Source of the DNA: Phytomonas francai
Lineage: Eukaryota > Euglenozoa > Kinetoplastea > Trypanosomatida > Trypanosomatidae
Assembly (NCBI GenBank): GCA_001766655.1
Contig: MJCC01000017.1
Span: 180,740 to 244,739, forward strand
Length of the DNA stretch: 64,000 nucleotides
Reading direction: 5' to 3'
The position numbers and the translations under genes are program-made. The notes below the pieces were generated by a model, which worked only from the letters and a program-made list of their open reading frames with translations, was not told the origin of the DNA and made no database searches. Of this stretch, positions 50,627 to 57,784 are shown one piece after another. The stretch's first letter is position 1. Each line of letters opens with the position of its first letter.

Positions 50627-51208
50627 ATGAATCATGAGAGGAGTTTTCCGTTGAATTGTATACGACCTCGTGGAAACGCAAAGGCTAGCCCTGAGGTGGG
50701 GGAAATGAAGGAAAAGGAGTGTCGAAAGAGTCCGTGCTTAACGAGGCAGCTTTTGAATTTGATTTCTTATGAAAACCCTGCGCCTCTCAAGTGTTCTCCT
50801 GGTGAATCTATGAGCTGTAAAGTTTCCCAATGGGAAAGCGAGTGTATTTTCCCTAGGAATGAAGAGATCTTAGTTTCCGCTTATACCGATTCTAGAATCG
50901 ACACGGATAGTACGCGTGTAGTTTCCTTCTCGTTGTGTGCGGTACCCTGCACGGTAGAAATTAATGACTTGTATGAATGCGTCTCACATCGGTCCTCGGT
51001 TGGTTCCATATCGGAGTTCGCAGGTTCGGACTCTGCCAAAAAGCTGCCGCGTGCTTACAAGGGAGAGATCAATAGCAGATATTTTACTTATTTCCTTTTT
51101 ATTATCATTTGTATCATAGTTGTCGTTGCATGCGCGGCAAACACGTCGGAGGAAATTCGTGAGATTCAGGCTTTATACAACTCAACCCTTACTAGGTCAG
51201 CAGAATAA
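50627..51208 (+). CDS. TM-tailed hypothetical protein sharing N-terminus with next paralog (193 aa)
   Basis: Unrecognised. The first 39 residues (from MNHERSFPLNC to KSPCLT) are identical to those of the gene at 52717. The rest is unrelated to it: a Ser/Cys-containing soluble region (about 40-150) and one hydrophobic span at about 162-181 (YFLFIIICIIVVVACAA), then about 22 residues to the end. This fits a tail-anchored or type II membrane protein. AT-rich codon use and lack of recognisable domains suggest a fast-evolving gene. The shared N-terminus ends exactly where the 1,381-bp repeat ends. Confidence 0.6.
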   Translation: MNHERSFPLNCIRPRGNAKASPEVGEMKEKECRKSPCLTRQLLNLISYENPAPLKCSPGESMSCKVSQWESECIFPRNEEILVSAYTDSRIDTDSTRVVSFSLCAVPCTVEINDLYECVSHRSSVGSISEFAGSDSAKKLPRAYKGEINSRYFTYFLFIIICIIVVVACAANTSEEIREIQALYNSTLTRSAE

Positions 51209-51796
51209 AGTAGTTAGGTATATTCGAAGGCTTACTCCGGGTATTTATTTCATTTTTTTAGCATAGGTTTCTAACTACGTTTAAAATTTGACCCGAAAAG
51301 GGTTACTATAATTTGAGGTTACTTTAAAAGGGAACCTCATATTGCTGCTTATGGGAATTCGTTTACAGAGTTCTTTATTGCTTTTATATAGAGGCGTACT
51401 TACTTTCTGTTACAAGTTTTTTTTTGAAAATAATAATGCGCAGTTGAAGGCTCAATGCCTTTTTGCACAGTTTCGATAGCCTAAATGCACAACACGAGGT
51501 GCAAGGGGGGAGCGGGCCATGCACCAAATGATGGACTTTAAATGGATGGCGTGCATCGGTAGTTCATCCTTGTCTTGGGGTGTAGACTGATACCTTTTTC
51601 CCTTTCCCCGTCTTTTTTTGTTTTGTATTAGCTAGATTTAGTAGGGCTTGAAGATTTCTTAAATCTCATGGTATTATAAATCAAGTGAAGCAAATAAACA
51701 AAAACGTGAGGTCGTGTGCTTGCTTGACAATTTGCAATACCTATATTTCTTGATTCGTTTCAATCTATTTCGAAGCTGAATTAGATAAAACCAAGC
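51209..51796. other. Spacer, partly duplicated
   Basis: Bases 51209-51453 are unique AT-rich sequence; from 51454 the second copy of the direct repeat begins. No gene seen. Confidence 0.5.
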
Positions 51797-52120
51797 ATGT
51801 CGAAGGTTCGGGCTACTGAGTTGCTGCATAACGGAGTCTTGGGTGTGCATAACCTTTCCGTAGGAGGGGTGGCCCACGTGTTGAGTGAAGGCGATAATAA
51901 GGCCGACCATATTCCATCCATACCGATAACGGATCGGTTTCTGGTTCTTGGACTGTACTTTGCGATGCTTTTTATAATTCTTATTACCATTTTGATTGCA
52001 ATAAAAATTGGGACAATACGGGATAAAAAAGAGAAAAAACGGCGAGAGGAGGAGTGCGCGATAATTGGGATCGAAATGACTAATATAAGGGATCGAAACG
52101 AACCGGATCAAACTAAGTGA
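51797..52120 (+). CDS. Small single-TM protein, copy 2 (107 aa)
   Basis: Identical protein to that at 49707 and identical DNA, within the second copy of the direct repeat. One span at about 49-72 and a charged tail. Same unknown function. Identity of silent sites and both flanking spacers implies very recent copying, gene conversion or an assembly duplicate. Confidence 0.65.
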   Translation: MSKVRATELLHNGVLGVHNLSVGGVAHVLSEGDNKADHIPSIPITDRFLVLGLYFAMLFIILITILIAIKIGTIRDKKEKKRREEECAIIGIEMTNIRDRNEPDQTK

Positions 52121-52716
52121 TTCATCAGTAAACGTTTCGCAGGAAGCGGCTTTTCATGCTTATGTGAAGATCTTATAAGAGCAAACGAATTGGCTATTTA
52201 TTTCCCAGAAATTATATTTATTAATTCAGTGTAATACAATTTACTAACCTGATGCACTCTATATACGAGTATCGAGTATAATTCTAAATACAGAGAGTGA
52301 TCCTTTATCATATTAACAGACTATGGACTACCCCTCCATAGTGTTGGCTTTTTCCTTTCGTGTAAAGTTGTGTTCCCACTTTTGAGAATTTATCTTATTA
52401 TGCTAAAGACGGTAAGGGGATGACGATACCCCCCAAAAGCATGTTGTATATTTATTTAGGAGGAAAACATTGTACAATGTCAGTTCTTTTCTACAGATCC
52501 ATCGCCATTTTTACGACATAAGCTGAGATCGAAATCGTTCAGTTTGTGTGGGTTTCTCCACTGCGCATCACTGAGGTTGTTGCGTGGGATTAAAGCAGCT
52601 GTATTTCCCCCCTATGACCTTGTATTATTTTCCTTTATCCTTTCCCCCCTTTGATTATTGTCGCGAGGTTGATTTATCTACAATAGCATTGCATCTGTGA
52701 AGCAAGTAGCATAGTA
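52121..52716. other. Spacer within duplicated segment (copy 2)
   Basis: Identical to 50031-50626. No gene seen. Confidence 0.5.
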
Positions 52717-53466
52717 ATGAATCATGAGAGGAGTTTTCCGTTGAATTGTATACGACCTCGTGGAAACGCAAAGGCTAGCCCTGAGGTGGGGGAAATGAAG
52801 GAAAAGGAGTGTCGAAAGAGTCCGTGCTTAACGAAGCAATCCCAGAAATACTTGATCAGTTTCTTTGCTTGTTTGGCATTTGGGAAGATAATTTACCACT
52901 TTGGCAAGGAGTTTACTACACCCCTTTCGGCTATCTCCGTCCTTTTTTCATCTTTTCTTATTTTCAAATTTGTGATTGAGCGAAAAGACATGTCATTTCT
53001 GAGGAACCGTTGGGCTGCTGCCAACCGTCTCACCTCCGATGTTGCGATCGAAGGTTCTTTTGAAAATTACCCAGAGTCTCAACGGAAGGAACTCTTCGAT
53101 CTCATGGGGTATAGAAATTCGGATTCTGTTGGGAAAGGCGTTGTTTCTACCCCGGACGCGCAACACGACACGTCTCTTCCGGACAGCCGTACGGGCCCTA
53201 ACACCATTCTTCTCGAGGAGGCGCCGGCAGCTCCCGTTTCTTTAACTTTTGGACAGCAGCGTGAGCTTCTGGGTCGTATGAAGGAGATTGGGACGCCAAG
53301 CGCGCTGAGGTGCGTCTTTGACGACGCCCATCGCGCGCGCATTATGGGCTTCCGTCCATCCAGACCTCGTGAGCGCTGCCTGTGCGGTAGCAGAGAGCCT
53401 TTTGAGCAATGCTGCGGCCCGATAAAGGAGGGGCTGGGGTCAATTTTGAGGCATATTGAGAACTAG
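52717..53466 (+). CDS. Two-TM protein with C-terminal SEC-C motif, chimeric N-terminus (249 aa)
   Basis: The first 39 residues come from the duplicated segment and match the gene at 50627. Two hydrophobic segments follow, about 44-58 (YLISFFACLAFGKII) and 67-82 (PLSAISVLFSSFLIFKF). Residues about 90-215 are soluble. The end carries RCLCGSREPFEQCCGP, an exact C-x-C-x8-C-C SEC-C motif, a zinc-binding unit first described at the SecA C-terminus and found in many unrelated proteins. An in-frame internal ATG at 52990 (MSFLRNRW) could have been an older start, without the spans. GC content rises towards the 3' end to the level of ordinary genes here. Function unknown; membrane attachment of a SEC-C module is inferred. 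Confidence 0.7.
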   Translation: MNHERSFPLNCIRPRGNAKASPEVGEMKEKECRKSPCLTKQSQKYLISFFACLAFGKIIYHFGKEFTTPLSAISVLFSSFLIFKFVIERKDMSFLRNRWAAANRLTSDVAIEGSFENYPESQRKELFDLMGYRNSDSVGKGVVSTPDAQHDTSLPDSRTGPNTILLEEAPAAPVSLTFGQQRELLGRMKEIGTPSALRCVFDDAHRARIMGFRPSRPRERCLCGSREPFEQCCGPIKEGLGSILRHIEN

Positions 53467-53813
53467 AGGGCGTACGCATCTTTTGTTTCTATGACGGGAA
53501 CGGTATCTATTCCCCTCATTTTTTTCCTACTATACTATTTATGTCTGCTTCTGTAATTCGACCATTGCTGTTGGGTGTGTGCACTGCTAGGCTGCCCTTA
53601 AAAAAGGGGATTGCAGGGCTAGACGCGGCAGCCCGTGCGCTGCGTTCGCTTTTCCTTCGTCTTTATACTGTTTGGTTACCAAGCTTCCCTTTTTTCATCA
53701 TTCATTTTGACACACCGCTGTGTGTGGTTCTTCCATTAGGAGCGTGAATCATTATTCATATTTTTTCCAGCCTTTGTTTTGATTTTCCCTTGGTTGTGGT
53801 TTCGTTTACCGGG
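53467..53813. other. Spacer upstream of Era gene
   Basis: About 350 bases. A 68-codon frame at 53541-53747 is possible but unsupported. The tract ATTTTTTCCAG with AG at 53769-53770 is a good acceptor, leaving 43 nt before ATG 53814. Confidence 0.5.
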
Positions 53814-54974
53814 ATGTTTCGTTGGAGTTTCCCCCGCCGCGTCTCCCTTCACAACCGCCGTCGCTGGGAGCAGCGCATCCATTCCGTTCTTTCGGACAGC
53901 CGCGACGACCACGTCGAGGCCGCCGCGCGGCGCTTCCACCGGATTTATACGGCGCGCCGGTACACCCCCGTCGAGGCGGCGTTTCCGCTCCTCGACGGCG
54001 CGCGTTGGGCCGGCCTCGCCGCGGACTCCTCGTCGGATTCCTCGGCGGATTCCTCGTCGGATTCCTCGGCGGGCCCGGGCGAGGGGACCCGCCTCCTCCG
54101 CGCGAGCGTTCTCGGCCCGCAGAACGCGGGGAAGACGTCGTTGGTGAACGCGCTCGCGCTCAGCCGCGTGGGGGCCGTCAGCGGGCGCCGCGGGAGTACG
54201 CCGGCGTGCACCCGCGCCGTCGCGACGGTGCACCGCACGCAGCTGCTCCTCCTCGACACCCCCGGGGTGGTCGTGGGGGGGGCGGAAAGGGCGGAAGGCC
54301 GCCGAAGAAACCCCGCGGGCGCCGCGAGGGCCTGGGACGCCATCTTCGGCGCCGACGTCGTCGTCCTCGCGCTGCCGGTCGGGGTCGGCTTCGTCGAGGC
54401 CGAGCACCGGCGGGTCGCGCGGGAGGTGGGGCAGCGCGCGGCCGCGCGCGAGCTCCCGGTGGTGCTCGCGCTCACCATGATGGACCGCGTGCAGACGCCG
54501 AGGCACCGCGAGCTCTACTTTTCCATGCGGGCGGACCTCGAGTCGATGGGCCTGCCGATCGCCGTCACGCACGAGGTGAGCGTCAAGGACGGGAAGGGCA
54601 TCGTGGAGCTGAAGGATTGCCTCTGTCGGTACGCCGTACCGGGGGCGTGGGTGCATGGGCGGCACGAATCCACCGACCTCTCGCCCGTCGATCGCGTCGC
54701 CGAGTTCTTGCGGCAGACCTATTTGGAGCTCCTCCCGCATGAGATCCCACATCGGATGCGGCAGCGGATTATTGGGTGGACGCGTAAGGATTCGGGGACG
54801 ACCGAGGTGGTTGTGGAGGTTTTCTTTGATCGACCAGGGTACATGTTCACCTTTTACGCAAAACTGGAGACGATATGCGTGCGGGCGCAGCAGCTTACCG
54901 AAGGCGAACTCGGCTCACGCTTTCGATTCGTTTTTCAGGCCTTTACATCACCGAGTGCCCTTTCCCATCGCTGA
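53814..54974 (+). CDS. Divergent Era-like GTPase, probably mitochondrial (386 aa)
   Basis: Era-family GTPases help assemble the small ribosomal subunit. Seen here: a basic N-terminus (MFRWSFPRRVSLHNRRR) fitting mitochondrial import; G1 GPQNAGKTSLVNAL at about 100-113; G3 LLDTPGV at about 146-152; and a C-terminal region after about 290 (YLELLPHEIPHRMRQRIIGW) positioned like the Era KH domain. Two departures: the G4 motif reads TMMD where NKxD is expected, and the KH-like region lacks a clear GxxG loop. A Ser/Asp repeat (about 70-87), from a tandem DNA repeat at 54022-54072, sits just before the G domain. The frame extends upstream to TTG 53790; ATG 53814 follows a splice acceptor. Confidence 0.85.
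   Translation: MFRWSFPRRVSLHNRRRWEQRIHSVLSDSRDDHVEAAARRFHRIYTARRYTPVEAAFPLLDGARWAGLAADSSSDSSADSSSDSSAGPGEGTRLLRASVLGPQNAGKTSLVNALALSRVGAVSGRRGSTPACTRAVATVHRTQLLLLDTPGVVVGGAERAEGRRRNPAGAARAWDAIFGADVVVLALPVGVGFVEAEHRRVAREVGQRAAARELPVVLALTMMDRVQTPRHRELYFSMRADLESMGLPIAVTHEVSVKDGKGIVELKDCLCRYAVPGAWVHGRHESTDLSPVDRVAEFLRQTYLELLPHEIPHRMRQRIIGWTRKDSGTTEVVVEVFFDRPGYMFTFYAKLETICVRAQQLTEGELGSRFRFVFQAFTSPSALSHR
54022..54072 (+). repeat. In-frame Ser/Asp tandem repeat
   Basis: Tandem units of TCGGATTCCTCGGCG type (15 bp, alternating GTCG and GGCG) encode alternating DSS-S/A blocks, giving an acidic Ser-rich stretch. Confidence 0.85.
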
Positions 54975-54979
54975 TCACG

Positions 54980-54991
54980 GGTGTGCGTGTG

Positions 54992-55027
<36 letters not shown>
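54980..55027. repeat. (GT)n microsatellite
   Basis: About 22 GT units with single interruptions in the presumed 3' UTR of the Era-like gene. Confidence 0.85.
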
Positions 55028-55028
<1 letters not shown>

Positions 55029-55271
55029 ATAGGTGTCTGTTTGTTACGCGTTTACATGCAGGCAGCTAAGCTTCCCTTTCTTCCTCTCACCTCTGCTAAT
55101 TTAATGTTTACCGTGGGAATAGCTGTGGACGGAATCGGCTCAGTATTCGTGTTCGCCCTCTCGGCTTTTCTTTATGTGGGGACATTTTTTGAATGGGGCT
55201 GGATGCCCAGCTGGCTTTACTTGTGTTGGGCGCGAATTTCAAGTTGTCATCTTCCTTTTTTTAAAATTTAT

Positions 55272-55272
<1 letters not shown>

Positions 55273-55311
<39 letters not shown>
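55273..55311. repeat. (GT)n microsatellite
   Basis: About 19 uninterrupted GT units. Confidence 0.85.
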
Positions 55312-55312
<1 letters not shown>

Positions 55313-55392
55313 TTTCTCTACTACTTTTCCATTCCTTTTAGGAAGCTTCCATCGGGCTTTAGTGGTCTTATAGAGTAGCCGACGTTATTTAT

Positions 55393-55409
55393 CCCATTTT
55401 TTTTTTTAG
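55393..55409 (+). promoter_or_regulatory. Splice acceptor of BRF1
   Basis: CCCA-T(n)-AG; the AG at 55408-55409 is the first after the tract, giving a very short 21-nt 5' UTR. Confidence 0.65.
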
Positions 55410-55430
55410 AGGGAGTGGACAGGGCGGTGT

Positions 55431-57410
55431 ATGTCTGCGTGTGCGCATCCCGCGTCGGCACTCCTCGCCGACAGGGAGAGCGGCCAGACCTACTGCACCC
55501 TGTGCGGGGATATGATTTCGGACCCGCAATTTGAGCTCGACCCCGCCTTTCCACGTGGGGCTCGCGCTGCCGTGGCGCCTCGACAACGTGGTGCGGGTCT
55601 CCGTGCGTTGGGCGGCAGCCTTCGGCCGACCCACACCGTCGTCGGTATGGCGTCGACTCACAGTCGACCGACCATTGACGCGGCTCGCCGTGGGATGTTC
55701 GCGATCGCGCGAACGTTGGAGATCAGCGACGATCTGGTGGAGATGGCACTTGGGATTTATAAACTCGCGCTCGGGCTCAACGCGATCTCTGGGAACCGCA
55801 GTGTCATTCTCTCCGCCTGTCTCTATGCCGTTTGCCGGCGCGAGCGCACCTCGCACATCATTTACGACTTCTCCGAGGTCAGCGGCGACAACCCGCACGC
55901 CATCCTGACCTACATGAAGACGATCTGCCGGGTGACGCACACGGAGGTGCCCTCGCTGGACCCCTCCTGTCTGATCCAGCGGCTCGCGGAGCAGATGGAC
56001 ATCGGCGAGCGGCTCGCCGACGTGGTGGTGTGCGCCCTAAAAGTCCTGCGCGCGATGCGGGACGACTGGATCTCGTGCGGGCGGCGCCCGCTGGGGGTTT
56101 GCGCGGCGGCCCTGCTCGTCTCCTGCTACGTCTTCCGGATCCCGCGGAGCCCGGAGCAGGTCTGCGGGATGGCGCGGCTCACCGCGCACACGATCGCGAT
56201 CCGGCTGAACGAGTTCTCGGCGACGCCCGCGGCGTCGCTGGAGAGCATCGACACGTACCGCCCGAGCGCGCAGACGCTGCCGCCGGCCTTCGGCGAGTCC
56301 AGCCGGCGGGCGACCGAGGAGGACATGCACGCGGCGACGCGCGAGCTCTCCTCGCTCTACTACACCCTCGTCTCGGAGGCGAAGCTCTCGCGGCCGCCGA
56401 CGGCCGAGCGCTGCGAGCGCTGGCGCCGCTTCCTCGAGCGCCACGCGGAGCTCAACGGCCTCGCGGTGCTCGAGGCGAACCTCGGCCTCGAGCACCTCAC
56501 CCCGCAGGAGCAGCTCCACATTCTCGGCCTCCCGCACACGCGCCCGATCCCGCCCGAGAAGGTCGAGGCCAGCGTCAAGCGCGAGGAGGAGAAGCTCGTG
56601 CTCAAGCAGGAGGACACCGTCTCGCGGGGCTCCAGCGGCTTTCCCAACCGCTGGCCCTCGCATCCGGCGTACGCGGGGCGGGAGGGGCCCGGCGAGGCCG
56701 CGGGGACGGATCTCCTCTACCCCTCCGTCGACCTCGACGACCCGGCGCAGTTCGAGCAGATCGTCGACCAGTACCACGGGCTTCTCCACAACAACGCCGA
56801 GGTCCGCGGCCTTCGCGAGGATTTCGACTTCGTGGACCTCCCTGGCGGCGACAGCGCTGCGAAGGACGGCCTCTCGCTCGAGCCGACGCAAAACGTCGGC
56901 TTTCCGGATCCGGCGGAACGGCCTTACGAGGCGTACAGCCCCCCCCCCGCTCAGGGTGCTGGTGGGCATTCCACACCCATCGATGATGCCTCGCAGGGAC
57001 TACTCAAGCAGGCTTTATACGACGAGGAAAGGGCTCACGCGCTACCTTGGGAGATCTGTGTGTTGACCGGCATTGATGATGAGGACTGTACAGACATTTT
57101 GTCCTACCTCATCCTTGACAACGAGGAACGACTCCGACGTCAAAAGATTGGGGAGGCGCTTTACAAGGATCTCTGGGCTCGCGGCCGAGCGCGGACAGAG
57201 GAAGAGATTGAAAGACTAGAGGAGATCCGACAGGCTCGTAAGCGACGGCGGCGCCAGGTCATTCTTGAGCCTGCAACCGTCTCCGATGCTCTCAGCCGTG
57301 CGTTGCGAGGGAAAGGCGCCGGCACGGTAAGTATCTCCGACATCCACGATCTGATTCCCGGGTTCTCTATGGAAGACGACGGTCCCAATGACAACTGGGA
57401 GGTTGACTGA
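55431..57410 (+). CDS. BRF1: TFIIIB subunit BRF1 (659 aa)
   Basis: TFIIB-related factor that with TBP and B'' recruits RNA polymerase III to tRNA and 5S genes. The N-terminal zinc ribbon is recognisable but short (C4, then CTLC at about 23-26). Two cyclin folds cover about 65-265, with GMFAIARTLEISDDLVEMAL and RRPLGVCAAALLVSCYVFRI. The Brf1-specific TBP-binding homology is at about 536-582 (EICVLTGIDDEDCTDILSYL then NEERLRRQKIGEALYKDLW). A variable charged linker lies between about 270 and 530. Length fits BRF1. The ATG follows a textbook splice acceptor by 21 nt. GC3 is saturated at about 56000-56900 and lower at both ends. Confidence 0.93.
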   Translation: MSACAHPASALLADRESGQTYCTLCGDMISDPQFELDPAFPRGARAAVAPRQRGAGLRALGGSLRPTHTVVGMASTHSRPTIDAARRGMFAIARTLEISDDLVEMALGIYKLALGLNAISGNRSVILSACLYAVCRRERTSHIIYDFSEVSGDNPHAILTYMKTICRVTHTEVPSLDPSCLIQRLAEQMDIGERLADVVVCALKVLRAMRDDWISCGRRPLGVCAAALLVSCYVFRIPRSPEQVCGMARLTAHTIAIRLNEFSATPAASLESIDTYRPSAQTLPPAFGESSRRATEEDMHAATRELSSLYYTLVSEAKLSRPPTAERCERWRRFLERHAELNGLAVLEANLGLEHLTPQEQLHILGLPHTRPIPPEKVEASVKREEEKLVLKQEDTVSRGSSGFPNRWPSHPAYAGREGPGEAAGTDLLYPSVDLDDPAQFEQIVDQYHGLLHNNAEVRGLREDFDFVDLPGGDSAAKDGLSLEPTQNVGFPDPAERPYEAYSPPPAQGAGGHSTPIDDASQGLLKQALYDEERAHALPWEICVLTGIDDEDCTDILSYLILDNEERLRRQKIGEALYKDLWARGRARTEEEIERLEEIRQARKRRRRQVILEPATVSDALSRALRGKGAGTVSISDIHDLIPGFSMEDDGPNDNWEVD

Positions 57411-57784
57411 GTAGTAATAATCGTTCCAAAAAGGTCATCAACCTGTACCCTTTCAATTCTTTTAAGCGAGGAGAGAAGAGAGGGGGACTATGAGGTGGCT
57501 TGCCTGTATGCTAGAAATGCTGTGTGGTGTATTCCTCCCCCCCTCCTAAGCCTAACCTTTGATGGAACATTTTAGAAAAAGAGTTCCTTTTCTATTCGCA
57601 TATGCGTACCTGTAGACCTCTGTTTGTCGATTTTCACCATTTTTTTTTGCTTTATTATTGTTGATGGATCGTTTTCTTTTCTTCTTCTTCTTCTTTTTTT
57701 TTTTTTTTTTTAGGAACCTTAAGGACTCAGGAGAGCAATCATTGGATTCTATTCTTTATTCTCTCTCCGATTGATTACGCATCA
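57411..57784. other. Spacer with long T-tract
   Basis: No gene. The main feature is the pyrimidine tract and acceptor at 57671-57713. Confidence 0.55.
57671..57713 (+). promoter_or_regulatory. Long polypyrimidine tract and 3' splice acceptor (UTP13)
   Basis: A 40-base almost pure T/C tract including (TTC)n and about 18 consecutive T, followed directly by AG at 57712-57713; ATG 57785 is 71 nt downstream. One of the clearest trans-splice signals in the window. Confidence 0.7.

Larger units (their letters stand above)
49364..50744 (+). repeat. 1,381-bp direct repeat, copy 1
   Basis: Read line by line, this block matches 51454-52834 with no difference that I could see. It holds 343 bp of spacer, the whole 107-aa gene, the 596-bp following spacer and the first 39 codons of the next gene. 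The left boundary is at AATGCCTTTTTGCACAG, the right at GTGCTTAACGA. Confidence 0.95.
51454..52834 (+). repeat. 1,381-bp direct repeat, copy 2
   Basis: Matches 49364-50744 with an offset of 2,090 bp. The first mismatch after the block is A at 52835 against G at 50745; three more bases match and then the sequences are unrelated. Confidence 0.95.
54975..55430. other. Spacer with two GT microsatellites and BRF1 splice acceptor
   Basis: GT repeats at about 54980-55027 and 55273-55311. A T-run (55396-55407) followed by AG at 55408-55409 lies 21 nt before ATG 55431. The frames through the GT repeats are not coding. Confidence 0.55.

Noticed and set aside
49364..52834. Mobile element as cause of the direct repeat
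   Set aside because: No terminal inverted repeats, poly-A tail, transposase or reverse-transcriptase sequence, and no target-site duplication visible at the borders.
53541..53747. 68-codon ORF before the Era-like gene
   Set aside because: Has an ATG and some Leu/Arg-rich coding-like character, but no domain or splice evidence, and it lies in the expected 5' region.
54981..55373. 130-codon frame over GT repeats
   Set aside because: Starts at GTG and encodes Cys-Val repeats from a GT microsatellite.
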